Source: Pedobacter sp. PACM 27299 (GTDB lineage Bacteria; Bacteroidota; Bacteroidia; Sphingobacteriales; Sphingobacteriaceae). From it: 64,000 nt of DNA. Shown here piece by piece: positions 18,726-27,386 of the stretch (within the stretch, counting starts at the first letter, position 1; each line of letters starts with the position of its first letter). The stretch spans positions 5,022,001-5,086,000 of the forward strand of contig NZ_CP012996.1 in NCBI RefSeq assembly GCF_001412655.1. The letters run 5' to 3'. Below the pieces are notes generated by a model that was given only the letters and a program-made list of their open reading frames with translations, was not told the origin of the DNA and made no database searches. Both the position numbers and the translations under genes were made by a program.

Positions 18726-19018
18726 TTTGTGTGGTTAGTTTGTTCCCTACTCTTATGGCCTTTCGGTATCGCCCCGTTTTTTATTCTGTTTACTAGACTA
18801 CAGATATCTTTAATCCAAGAGACAAGCAGCGGTATCACCTCCTTATTCCTTTAGAATTTTAATTTGCAGTAAACAAAAACAGTTAAAAAGAGCGTATTTG
18901 AGAAAGCAGCATTAATATTCATTGCGAAACTAACAACATTATCTCATAAAAGGAGTAAAAAAATTAAATATTATCAACAAACTATCTGATCAGTTATCAT
19001 TCCAGAAGAAAGCACGCT

Positions 19019-19597
19019 CTAAAGCAGTTGATGCAACCTTACATATTGCAGTAACATGATAGTTTTGGCATCTTTAATTTCTCCGGTTTCCATCATTTTA
19101 ATGGCTTCTTCTATGTCGAGTTCCAATACTTCAATATTTTCCTCTTCATGTTCTAGTCCTCCTCCTTCATTCACCTTCATCGACTGGTTATATTCTGCCA
19201 CGAAGAAATAAAGAATTTCGGTCACTGAGCCCGGCGACATATACGCTTCAAAAACCTTTTTCACTTCAGTAATCTGGTAGCCGGTTTCTTCTTCAGTTTC
19301 TCTTTTGATACAATCTTCCGGATTATCGGTATCCAGCAATCCAGCACAGGCTTCAATTAACATTCCAGACGCATTGCCATTTAAAAATGTAGGCAGGCGA
19401 AACTGCCTGGTCAGGATCACTTTACGCAGTTCCTTGTTGTATAATAAAATCACTGCACCATTCCCCCTATCATAGGCTTCTCTGCTCTGCACCTGCTTGC
19501 TGCCATCTTTTTTCAAGTATTCATAGGTGACTTTTCGCAGCGTGTACCAGTTGTCGGAAAGTAGTTCTGTTTCCAGGATCTTCACATCATTAATCAT
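19019..19597 (-). CDS. nudK: NudK-type GDP-mannose pyrophosphatase (Nudix hydrolase)
   Basis: Start taken at 19597 (MINDVKILETELLSDNW), giving 192 residues, almost exactly the length of E. coli NudK; a longer frame would overlap the preceding dnaE-like gene. The Nudix region reads AGLLDTDNPEDCIK then RETEEETGY, with the catalytic glutamates of the REUxEExGU core. The surrounding residues (IEACAGLLD, YMSPGSVTE) match the NudK subfamily. The enzyme hydrolyses GDP-mannose and related nucleotide sugars to the sugar phosphate and GMP. It lies 38 bp downstream of the dnaE-like gene on the same strand, an unusual neighbour for a polymerase, so cotranscription may be incidental. Confidence 0.85.
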   Translation of the reverse strand: MINDVKILETELLSDNWYTLRKVTYEYLKKDGSKQVQSREAYDRGNGAVILLYNKELRKVILTRQFRLPTFLNGNASGMLIEACAGLLDTDNPEDCIKRETEEETGYQITEVKKVFEAYMSPGSVTEILYFFVAEYNQSMKVNEGGGLEHEEENIEVLELDIEEAIKMMETGEIKDAKTIMLLQYVRLHQLL

Positions 19598-19635
19598 AGG
19601 TAATTCGTTATTGGGTGAGTCCAAATCTACATCTT

Positions 19636-22578
19636 TTAGGCCATTACCGGATTGCCAACAATGGGTAATTTTGCAAATTTGATCACCTCCACACTGGGGA
19701 AACCAAAATCGGAAACTACCTTTCCCAGGATCAGATAACAACCTGTACCTCTAAAGGGATAAACGGGCGTAGTTGTTGGAAAATGTATCGTATCAAAGAA
19801 GTTTCCGGCAACATCCAGAAATGTTCCGAACCACATTTTTTTATTGTTTTTCATCTGAACTGTTTTCTCACAGACATACTGTCCCACCATTTTGACTGTT
19901 TTTCCAATATGTTGATTCAGATCATTCGTACAAAGGTCTCCACGATAGCTGGTCTGCAATAAATCAAACATAGACAAGCTGATTGGAAAGCCCAGCAACT
20001 CCAGTTCATGGTAGGCATCTTCCAATAAGGTATTGAGGAGCACAGGCAGTTCATAATGTTTTGCCGGAATCTCAAACAATTCTGCCCCCTGAACCGGCCG
20101 GCTTTTGCTGCCTAATAAAGCGTGTACTTCCCAAAGCAATACTTTTTTACTTTTCCCGGTAAAGCGAAGCGCACCTACACGAATCAGAATAATCGCCTGC
20201 TCCAAGCCTATTCCTGTCCGTTTTACCAGGTCTTCCAATCCGAGGAAATCCCCATTATGTTTTCTTTCTTCAGGAATCTGGGTGATGAATTTATTTTCCA
20301 GCCCCTGAATGCCAATAAAACCAAGGTATGCGGCCATTCCATTGATGGAAACCACTTCCGAACTATGATTTACACAAGGGAGATGAATTTCCGCACCTGC
20401 TTTTTTCAGCTCATGCACATACAGCCATCTGGAATAAAAGCCCCCATAATTATTCAGCACGCCTACCATAAACTCTCTCGGAAAATATGTTTTTAAGTAT
20501 AGACTCTGGTAACTTTCTACGGCAAAACTTGCAGAATGTGCTTTGGAAAAACTATAGCCGGCAAAAGATGATACTTGTCGCCATACCTCTTTAGTCACCT
20601 CTTCTGCCCTTCCTAAAGCTTTAGAACCTTCCATAAACTTCTCCACCAGTTTATCAAATTCCATCCTGGAACGGTATTTCCCACTCATCCCTCTTCTCAA
20701 AATATCGGCATCAGTACCATCCATTCCTGCATAATGAATACATACTTTGATCACATCTTCCTGGTAAACCATTACGCCAAAAGTATCCCCCAGTGTCTCT
20801 TCCATCACCGGATGCAGGTATTTCACATTTTTAGGATCGTGGTAACTCTGGATATACGTTTTCATCATGCCCGACTGTGCCACTCCCGGTCGGATAATAG
20901 AACTTGCCGCCACGAGTGTCCTATAGTTTTCACAGCGCAGCTTTGTCAATAATTGGCGCATGGCTGGAGATTCAATATAGAAACAGCCAATCGTATTCCC
21001 GGTTTGCAGGCGGGCATTAAGTTTCGGATCCTCCATAAAGGTTTTCACCTGATGCACATCGATTTTTCGCTGCAGGTTTTCCTCCACCAAACGCACAGCC
21101 TCTTTGATATGCCCAATTCCCCGCTGGCTCAGTATATCGTATTTATCAAAGCCTATTTTTTCTGCTTCATACATATCCCATTGTACGGTAGGCATCCCTT
21201 TTGGCGGTAAATCCAATGCGGTATAATAGGTAATTTCCTCTTCCGAAATCAGCACCCCTCCCGCATGAATAGAACGCTGATTCGGCATGTCTGCCATCAT
21301 CGCATACGCGGCCATGATCTTTTTAAAAGTAGGATGGTCCTGATTTGCGATCAGCTGTGTACGATCGGTAAAGCTGTCGATCTCAGCTTTCGGTAAACCC
21401 ATCACCTTCCCTATTTCCCGGATCACACTCCGATCTTTGAAAGTAGACATTGTGCCTAACAGTGCGGTATGTTCCTTTCCATACCGTTTAAATATATAAT
21501 CCTGTACATCTTCCCTTTCATCCCAGGAATAATCAATGTCAAAATCCGGTGGAGAAGTTCGCTGTGCATTCAGAAAACGTTCAAAATAAAGGTCCAGCTC
21601 AATCGGATCTACATCTGTAATTTGCAGACAATACGCCACCGTACTATTAGCTCCAGAACCGCGGCCTACATGGTAATATCCTTTTGCCATAGAATAACGG
21701 ATAATGTCCCAGGTAATCAAAAAATAAGCACAGAAATCCAGGTCGTAGATCACTTTTAGCTCTTCTTTCACCTTATTTAAAGCCCCTCGGTTATTTTTGC
21801 CATAACGGAATACTACTCCTTCCATGGCCAGCTTATAAAGCAAAGCTCTATCGTCCTCTTTTTTCCCTGTAAAAGTTCTCCTGTTCAGGTTAACACGCCC
21901 TTTCGGATAATCCATGACACAGGTATTCATCAGGTTTCGGGTATTATCGAGGATAAAAGCATATTTATTAAAACGGCTTTCCAATGTTCCCGGAGGAAGA
22001 AATGTATCCGTATTTCTGCATTTATCATCTGGTTCTACTTTACTTAATAAGGCATTAAGGTCTATTCCACGAAGGTATTCATGCAGACGATACTCCAGTT
22101 TATCAGCTACAAATACCGGCTGCAAGGCCAATAGTTTATCTTTTATCGCAGTCAGATCTTTTTGGTATAAAAGCGGGAGTTCTTCAAAATGAATGCCCAG
22201 GTATTCATTGGTTTTCAGCGGTTCTGCATAGCCATACGGATAAATGATATAGGCATACTGCATTTCCGGAACAGTATCCGGCAAGGCTTTTTCTTCCAGG
22301 TTATGTCGTGTTAAAAAATCATTCAGCTCCTTCATTCCCTCTTTATTCCTGGCAATGCCGATATAAAGTAGCTTTTTATCACGTCGGAATTCTATTCCTC
22401 CAATCGGCTTAACCCCTTTCTCATCACAGGTACGGATGAACTCCATGATGCCTGTAGAATTATTAATATCGGTCAGCACCAATTGAGTGATGCCCAGCGA
22501 TACCGCTTCTGCGATCAATTTAGGAATAGACATCGTTCCGTAACGCAGGCTATATTGAGAATGAACATTCAAATACAT
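19636..22578 (-). CDS. DnaE-like DNA polymerase III alpha subunit, short accessory form
   Basis: A 980-residue C-family polymerase. Domains: PHP (about 1-230), palm/fingers (about 260-750) with the catalytic aspartates in PPDFDIDYSW, helix-hairpin-helix region (about 770-830) and a C-terminal OB fold (about 890-960, KTVKMVGQYV). It is several hundred residues shorter than a replicative DnaE. The PHP metal ligands are degraded: the usual HxHTHS start reads YLNVHS and the usual TDH reads TDI, so PHP exonuclease activity is unlikely. It starts 3 bp after the Y-family polymerase stop, a tightly coupled pair that recalls the translesion dnaE2/imuB and imuC cassettes. A role in error-prone or damage-tolerant synthesis is inferred. 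The main replicative DnaE should be elsewhere in the genome. Confidence 0.88.
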   Translation of the reverse strand: MYLNVHSQYSLRYGTMSIPKLIAEAVSLGITQLVLTDINNSTGIMEFIRTCDEKGVKPIGGIEFRRDKKLLYIGIARNKEGMKELNDFLTRHNLEEKALPDTVPEMQYAYIIYPYGYAEPLKTNEYLGIHFEELPLLYQKDLTAIKDKLLALQPVFVADKLEYRLHEYLRGIDLNALLSKVEPDDKCRNTDTFLPPGTLESRFNKYAFILDNTRNLMNTCVMDYPKGRVNLNRRTFTGKKEDDRALLYKLAMEGVVFRYGKNNRGALNKVKEELKVIYDLDFCAYFLITWDIIRYSMAKGYYHVGRGSGANSTVAYCLQITDVDPIELDLYFERFLNAQRTSPPDFDIDYSWDEREDVQDYIFKRYGKEHTALLGTMSTFKDRSVIREIGKVMGLPKAEIDSFTDRTQLIANQDHPTFKKIMAAYAMMADMPNQRSIHAGGVLISEEEITYYTALDLPPKGMPTVQWDMYEAEKIGFDKYDILSQRGIGHIKEAVRLVEENLQRKIDVHQVKTFMEDPKLNARLQTGNTIGCFYIESPAMRQLLTKLRCENYRTLVAASSIIRPGVAQSGMMKTYIQSYHDPKNVKYLHPVMEETLGDTFGVMVYQEDVIKVCIHYAGMDGTDADILRRGMSGKYRSRMEFDKLVEKFMEGSKALGRAEEVTKEVWRQVSSFAGYSFSKAHSASFAVESYQSLYLKTYFPREFMVGVLNNYGGFYSRWLYVHELKKAGAEIHLPCVNHSSEVVSINGMAAYLGFIGIQGLENKFITQIPEERKHNGDFLGLEDLVKRTGIGLEQAIILIRVGALRFTGKSKKVLLWEVHALLGSKSRPVQGAELFEIPAKHYELPVLLNTLLEDAYHELELLGFPISLSMFDLLQTSYRGDLCTNDLNQHIGKTVKMVGQYVCEKTVQMKNNKKMWFGTFLDVAGNFFDTIHFPTTTPVYPFRGTGCYLILGKVVSDFGFPSVEVIKFAKLPIVGNPVMA

Positions 22579-22581
22579 GGC

Positions 22582-23739
22582 CTATAAATCTATATTCAAG
22601 GTAGAGGCCAATTTAATGGCCTTATCTCCAAATCGGTTCCGAATTTTGTCTAATGCCTGATACAGGCTATACTGTTCCTGAGATTCACTGTACAAATCAA
22701 TTTGTTCATGACCGGTTACCAAGTTGGACAACCGTACTCCAATCAGGCGCAATAACATCCGTTTTTGATACAACTGACGAAACAATTCTTTGGCTTTAGC
22801 AATCAATACACTATCCAGCGAGGTATAAGAAATCGTAGCTTGTCTGGTTACATCTTCGAAATTCGCATAGCGAATGGTGACGGTGATGCAGGCGGTCAGT
22901 TTCTTCTTCTGACGCAGGTCGAAAGCAAGGTCCATGACCATCGAGGTGATCAGGTTATTGATTGTATCTACATCAATTGTATCTGCCTTAAAAGTGCATT
23001 GAGTACTGATACTTTTCTGCTCCTGATAAGGAATCACCGGCGAATGATCGATTCCTTTTGCCTTCTGCAGCAGTACCAGTCCGTTTTTCCCTAAAATCGT
23101 ATTCATTTGATCGGGATGAATCTGTGTCAGCGTATGGATCTTTTTAATCCCCATATCACTGAGTTTCACAAATGTTTTTTCCCCGAGTCCTGGGATTTTA
23201 CGAATGGATAAAGGATTCAGGAAATCCTGAACCTTCAGCTGCTCCACATTCAGTTCCCCATTTGGTTTACATTCATTGGTAGCCATTTTGGAAACTGTTT
23301 TATTGACCGACAGCCCAAAAGAAATGGGTAATCCAGTTTCTTTCATTACAGTTTGCCGCAGCTCATGCGCATATTTAAGTACCCCATGAAAGCGGTCCAT
23401 CCCCGTCATGTCAATATAATGTTCGTCTATGCTGGCTTTTTCTATTAATGGAACGCGTTCCCTCAAGATCTCCGTAATTTCAAAGGAAGCTTTAGAATAA
23501 GCATCCATATTTCCTTTCACAAAAATCGCATGCGGGCAAAGCATTTTTGCCATTCGGGAACTCATGGCAGCATGTACCCCAAACTTTCTAGCTTCATAAC
23601 TACAGGAGGCCACTACCCCACGATCGGAAGTCCCGCCAATAATGACCGGTTTTCCAATTAAACTGGGATCCTTTTTCACCTCCACAGACACGAAAAAGGC
23701 ATCCTGATCCATGTGGATGATGTGTTTGTTTGAAGTCAT
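22582..23739 (-). CDS. dinB: DNA polymerase IV, Y family
   Basis: Start taken at 23739 (MTSNKHIIHMDQDAFF), 385 residues; an in-frame ATG at 23763 would overlap the promoter. The catalytic carboxylates are present: Asp11 in HMDQDAFF and Asp105-Glu106 in KASIDEHYID. The helix-hairpin-helix region (IRKIPGLGEKT, about 185-195) and little-finger domain follow. A likely beta-clamp-binding motif, QIDLY, lies near residue 350. The enzyme is a low-fidelity polymerase that bypasses damaged bases. It is first in an operon with the short DnaE-like polymerase (3-bp gap) and nudK, suggesting a damage-induced pair. A palindromic operator candidate sits just upstream. Confidence 0.93.
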   Translation of the reverse strand: MTSNKHIIHMDQDAFFVSVEVKKDPSLIGKPVIIGGTSDRGVVASCSYEARKFGVHAAMSSRMAKMLCPHAIFVKGNMDAYSKASFEITEILRERVPLIEKASIDEHYIDMTGMDRFHGVLKYAHELRQTVMKETGLPISFGLSVNKTVSKMATNECKPNGELNVEQLKVQDFLNPLSIRKIPGLGEKTFVKLSDMGIKKIHTLTQIHPDQMNTILGKNGLVLLQKAKGIDHSPVIPYQEQKSISTQCTFKADTIDVDTINNLITSMVMDLAFDLRQKKKLTACITVTIRYANFEDVTRQATISYTSLDSVLIAKAKELFRQLYQKRMLLRLIGVRLSNLVTGHEQIDLYSESQEQYSLYQALDKIRNRFGDKAIKLASTLNIDL

Positions 23740-23760
23740 GAAATATTTTTTTGATGCCAG

Positions 23761-23768
23761 CAAAGTTA
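23761..23768 (-). promoter_or_regulatory. -7 element of the dinB promoter
   Basis: The minus strand reads TAACTTTG, an exact match to TAnnTTTG, ending 22 bases before the chosen dinB start. No clear TTG is seen at -33. Confidence 0.55.
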
Positions 23769-23788
23769 TACTAAAAAAATTAACATTT

Positions 23789-23815
23789 TTACTATTTTAC
23801 TAATTATATTAGTAA
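23789..23815. promoter_or_regulatory. Candidate repressor operator of the dinB-dnaE cassette
   Basis: A perfect palindrome with 8-bp arms and 3-bp spacer, TTACTAAT-TAT-ATTAGTAA (23797-23815), is preceded by an extra half-site TTACTA at 23789-23794. It lies across the -33 region of the dinB promoter, a position suited to repression. A LexA/S24-type regulator encoded elsewhere is an inferred partner. Confidence 0.5.
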
Positions 23816-23982
23816 TTATAAAACCAGCAAGATTACTTTATTCAGCAATCGTCTGCTTAAAATGGTCTTTGGTGGAATACCACTGGTTACTGGTCAATTA
23901 CTTTTCCCTTATTCGTAAAGTGCCGGTATTTTAGTGAAAATCAAGAACTATTAACCTAAAAAGCATCCTAAATTATCATTTT

Positions 23983-24126
23983 ATGAGCCGATTAAACATT
24001 ATGACACAGCTAACTACAGATTTCTATTTTTGGTTGTCCAGCTGTTTATTGATCACCGCGCTGCTGTTCCTTATTATCCTGACCTACCTTTTAAAAATCA
24101 TTTCTAAACCCAAGCGACCTTGTTAA
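23983..24126 (+). CDS. Small single-span membrane peptide (47 residues)
   Basis: An ATG at 23983 opens a 47-residue frame (stop TAA at 24124). The N-terminus is polar (MSRLNIMTQLTTDFYFW), then comes a hydrophobic helix (about 18-39, containing LLITALLFLIILTYLLK), then a basic tail (KPKRPC). It is followed 34 bp later by a strong terminator and lies in a 480-bp gap between genes of the opposite strand, which argues that the strand is transcribed. No family is recognised. Confidence 0.5.
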   Translation: MSRLNIMTQLTTDFYFWLSSCLLITALLFLIILTYLLKIISKPKRPC

Positions 24127-24160
24127 AAGCAGCTTTAAAGTCCTTTTAGCCTGTCCATAA

Positions 24161-24193
24161 AAAGGGCCGAAAATCGTCAATTTCCGGCCCTTT
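24161..24193. terminator. Bidirectional intrinsic terminator
   Basis: A GC-rich hairpin, AAAGGGCCG paired with CGGCCCTTT across an AT-rich inner stem and loop, sits between the plus-strand small ORF and the minus-strand GH29 gene and can serve both. Confidence 0.75.
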
Positions 24194-24220
24194 AGGATCA
24201 TTTACAAAAATCACCTCCCT

Positions 24221-26026
24221 CTACATTGGGATCAGCGTAATGCTGCTAATTTCAGCCATCAACTGGCCTTTTAGTGTTAAAAGTCTTAGCTGCAACCTCA
24301 GGGACGCTGCTCCGATCGCTTGTTGAGAAATGTCGATTACACCTACCTCTACCTCTTTGAAACCAGGAGTTTCTGAGCTAGGAAGGGTATAGTTCAAGGT
24401 ATTTTTCTCCAGTGCGATGCTCAGTTCTCCGCCGGTATTTGCATTTGCAAAATAATTGACCATTACTTTATACTTACCTGGGCGCTGAACTTTCATATCC
24501 CAATGCGCGGCATCTGATTTATTAGTCCAGAAAGCGATGGTATTTGGTCTGTTAGGATCATGGGTGGATGCGCCTTTTAATTTTATTCCGCCATCTCCAG
24601 TGAGCTGTGCCTGGTTTGCAGTGAGTACAATCCTGCCATCTGCCAATGAACTCACGCGGTTATTCAATACTTTTGGTGCTCCTTTGATCTCCAGCACCAG
24701 CACCATTGGTTTAGGACCCGAAAAATCTGCAGGCAATTGCAGCACCTTTCCTTTGTCTGTTGTTTTTACCACTAAGGTTTTCCCTTTAGTCCCTAAGATA
24801 TAAGCTTTGGCAACTGTATTAGAAAGGGGTACTTCTAAAGTACCATCTTTTGGTACATCAAATACTTCCAGGTAAAGTTTTCCTGGCTTCTGTGTTGCAT
24901 ACCCCCATTCTAAAGGTTGGAATGGACTTGCTGTAGTTCCATAAATCGCTTCATTATTGACCTTCATCCAGGTTCCGATCTGTTTTAAAATCGCTGCTGC
25001 TGGTTCGGGAATTAAGCCTTCTGCATCCGGACCTACATTTAGCAGGAAGTTCCCTCCTTTGCTCACCGTTTCGATAAACAGGCGCATCATCTTATCATAA
25101 GATTTCCAATTTTTATCATGTGCGCTATAGCCGTAGCTTTCATTGGTAGTATGGCTCACTTCCCAGTTCATCCCAGGTAATCCTGTTGGCGGGACATATT
25201 TTTCAGGTGTTCCCATATCTCCATTTTTATTCTCCAAGCCATCCCAAAAACGGTTATTCACCAAAATCCCAGGCTGCCATTTGATCAGGTCGGTTAGGAT
25301 TCGCTTGGTGCCCCAGGTTTCTCCCTGTCGATTTTTTGAGCTGAAATCCAACCAAAGAATATCCATTTTACCATAGTTATTGGCCAGTTCTTTAATTTGA
25401 CCGTACAGGTAATCTTTATAGACTTCATAGTTGGGATTTTCCTTAGGAGGATTCGCGGCAAACTTATCGTAAGAATCAGGGTGCTGCCAATCCAAAAGAG
25501 AATAGTAAGCACCAATTTTCAGGCCTTCTTTTTTAAATGCCGCCACCGTTTCTCCATATAAATCTCTTCCTTTCGGGGAGATATTTGTACCTCCGGTAAC
25601 GGAATTATTTAAAGAATAGGGCTGTTTACTGTTGAAGATGCTAAATCCTTCATGATGTCTGGAAGTGATCACCATATATTTCATACCTGCTTCTTTAGCC
25701 AATGCGGCCCAATCTGCAGCATTAAATTTTGATGCGGTAAATTTTGGTTTCAGCTCCGCTGCATATTCTTTGCTGGGCACCTGTGCCCAGGTCTGAATCC
25801 ATTCGGCATAATGCTGCGGATATTGTTTCCCCTTCCAGGAACCTCCCGCAGCACTGTATAAGCCCCAGTGAATAAACATTCCAAAGCGGGCATCATTGAA
25901 CCACTTCATGCGTTGATCTTTTGTTTCCGCCCATCCCGACACCCCTTCATAGGGTTTCGATTCTTCCTGGGCAGTGACCCTACCTACTGTTAAAAGCAGA
26001 GAGAGCATTACAGTTACTTTTTTCAT
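24221..26026 (-). CDS. GH29 alpha-L-fucosidase with C-terminal beta-sandwich module
   Basis: A 601-residue exported enzyme (signal peptide 1-19, RVTAQ). The GH29 barrel (about 30-355) shows FIHWGLYSAAGGSW (51-64), ITSRHHEGFSIFNS (120-133) and the nucleophile Asp227 in ILWLDFSS. A beta domain follows (about 365-450). The extra C-terminal part of about 135 residues (TIAFWTNKSDAAHWDMKVQR and so on) resembles a carbohydrate-binding-like sandwich often found in this subgroup. It is distinct from the other two GH29 proteins in the window. It ends a minus-strand run GNAT-VOC-GH29 with short gaps. Release of fucose from oligosaccharides is expected; linkage is not predictable from sequence. Confidence 0.91.
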   Translation of the reverse strand: MKKVTVMLSLLLTVGRVTAQEESKPYEGVSGWAETKDQRMKWFNDARFGMFIHWGLYSAAGGSWKGKQYPQHYAEWIQTWAQVPSKEYAAELKPKFTASKFNAADWAALAKEAGMKYMVITSRHHEGFSIFNSKQPYSLNNSVTGGTNISPKGRDLYGETVAAFKKEGLKIGAYYSLLDWQHPDSYDKFAANPPKENPNYEVYKDYLYGQIKELANNYGKMDILWLDFSSKNRQGETWGTKRILTDLIKWQPGILVNNRFWDGLENKNGDMGTPEKYVPPTGLPGMNWEVSHTTNESYGYSAHDKNWKSYDKMMRLFIETVSKGGNFLLNVGPDAEGLIPEPAAAILKQIGTWMKVNNEAIYGTTASPFQPLEWGYATQKPGKLYLEVFDVPKDGTLEVPLSNTVAKAYILGTKGKTLVVKTTDKGKVLQLPADFSGPKPMVLVLEIKGAPKVLNNRVSSLADGRIVLTANQAQLTGDGGIKLKGASTHDPNRPNTIAFWTNKSDAAHWDMKVQRPGKYKVMVNYFANANTGGELSIALEKNTLNYTLPSSETPGFKEVEVGVIDISQQAIGAASLRLQLRLLTLKGQLMAEISSITLIPM

Positions 26027-26085
26027 TTATGTGTTTGTGTTTGGTTCTCCAGGTTCCTTACCCACCTGGTTTTTGTTTAAGTTTT

Positions 26086-26553
26086 TTATTTATGATCATC
26101 ATTTACTTCCAGCCAATGCCCATCAGGATCCTGAAAATAGATTTGTTTGATCCCATCGACTCTTAGTGTGATGCGATGCGCAGCCCCTCCCCAGTCTTCA
26201 TAGGGAATATGACTCGCGTTGAGCTTTTCAATGAATGGGTCTATAGCTGCAACACTGAAACACAAGTGTTCATTTTTATCGAAATTTCCTTTTCCCTTTG
26301 CTCCCTGTATTAAATGAAGCTGTCCGGCAGCACCCAGACTAAACCAGGTATGTCTGCCATCATGGAAAGGTTCAGGAATTTGGTTCAATTCAAATGTATT
26401 CTTATAGAAATCTGTAGATTTCTCCAAATTAGTTACATATACTGCAATATGATTTAATACTGCTGGGCTTGTTTTTTGCATGTTTTGTGCTTTGCTGTCT
26501 TGAAAAGAATGAAGTGTTATAGTCAATACGAGGATTAGGGTAAAAAGCTTCAT
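26086..26553 (-). CDS. Exported VOC-superfamily (glyoxalase-like) protein
   Basis: A 155-residue protein with a signal peptide (1-22, SKAQN), so periplasmic or secreted. One VOC domain in two beta-alpha-beta3 halves spans about 30-152: LNHIAVYVTNLEKSTDFY (His35 as a likely metal ligand), LHLIQG, HLCFSV and the closing PDGHWLEVND (Glu). The ligands fit a metal-dependent glyoxalase/dioxygenase-type fold. The substrate is unknown. It lies 59 bp before the GH29 gene and 10 bp after the GNAT, probably in one transcription unit. Confidence 0.82.
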   Translation of the reverse strand: MKLFTLILVLTITLHSFQDSKAQNMQKTSPAVLNHIAVYVTNLEKSTDFYKNTFELNQIPEPFHDGRHTWFSLGAAGQLHLIQGAKGKGNFDKNEHLCFSVAAIDPFIEKLNASHIPYEDWGGAAHRITLRVDGIKQIYFQDPDGHWLEVNDDHK

Positions 26554-26563
26554 GATCTTTGTT

Positions 26564-27022
26564 TTAAACTAAATTAATATCTCTGTCCAGTCGGTATAAG
26601 TCAAAACCAACTTCCCAATAATCTTTAACGACCTCTTTAAGTTCCAGGCCAAATTTCTCATAGAATTTATAAGCCATTTGCGAGGTTCTGACGGAGAGGA
26701 TTTTTACACTATCGATTTCTTTAATCTTCTCAATCCTAAACTTCGTTAATGCGGTACCCAATCCTTTTCCCTGGCTGTCGGGATGAAAGATGTCCCAGGA
26801 GATTTTACCGGTTTCGCCGTCTTCGGATAAATTGAAGCCACCGCAGCCAAGAATTTCTCCATCTATTTCCAATACGTAATAATTATCGGCGAAATGGTCT
26901 AAATAATCAATAAAATCCGCTTCCTCTTCTGGCGAAAAATATGCTGGTGTATTTAACCTGAGCAAATTGAGCAGATGCGGTCTATCTTCAGGCTGATGTG
27001 CCCTAATTTTGATCTTGTTCAT
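26564..27022 (-). CDS. GNAT-family N-acetyltransferase
   Basis: Start taken at 27022 (MNKIKIRAHQPEDRPHL), 152 residues; an upstream in-frame start adds an unlikely 21-residue leader. The acetyl-CoA loop is SQGKGLGT (83-90), preceded by the beta-bulge strand KISWDIFHP and followed by YKFYEKFGLELKEV, the typical C-terminal GNAT segment. The acyl acceptor is unknown. It is the first gene of a likely GNAT-VOC-GH29 unit. Confidence 0.85.
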   Translation of the reverse strand: MNKIKIRAHQPEDRPHLLNLLRLNTPAYFSPEEEADFIDYLDHFADNYYVLEIDGEILGCGGFNLSEDGETGKISWDIFHPDSQGKGLGTALTKFRIEKIKEIDSVKILSVRTSQMAYKFYEKFGLELKEVVKDYWEVGFDLYRLDRDINLV

Positions 27023-27342
27023 GTTTATAAATTGGTTATGCCGGCTTGATGATTCGGTAAAAGTAAAAATACAGGAATATTTCAATTCAGCAACGCATCA
27101 AAAGGTATATCCACAAAGTTTAACGAGCTGATCTTGCCGCTGATTTTCCAGCAAAGTTAGAAAGCCATAACAGCCTCTGACTAACCAAATAAAGACAATT
27201 TAAAAAATACAAAGAAATAATTATTTCTCCACATATTTCCATAAAAAACCATAAAATTCAGCCGATAAGAAAGAAGATACTGCAAAAAATGGGCACTAAA
27301 AGACTGTTTTGGAGAGACATATTAGGATCAAAGATCGCTATC

Positions 27343-27386
27343 TGTTTTGCTCTTGTTTTGCTCTTGTTTTGCTTTTCTTTTGCTCT
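27343..27386. repeat. Four tandem copies of an 11-bp unit
   Basis: TGTTTTGCTCT occurs exactly at 27343-27353 and 27354-27364. Two diverged copies follow at 27365-27375 and 27376-27386. Function unknown. Confidence 0.85.

Noticed and set aside
19598..19741. Longer N-terminus for NudK overlapping the dnaE-like gene
   Set aside because: The 192-residue form starting at 19597 matches NudK length and start; the extension is the dnaE-like 3' end read in another frame.
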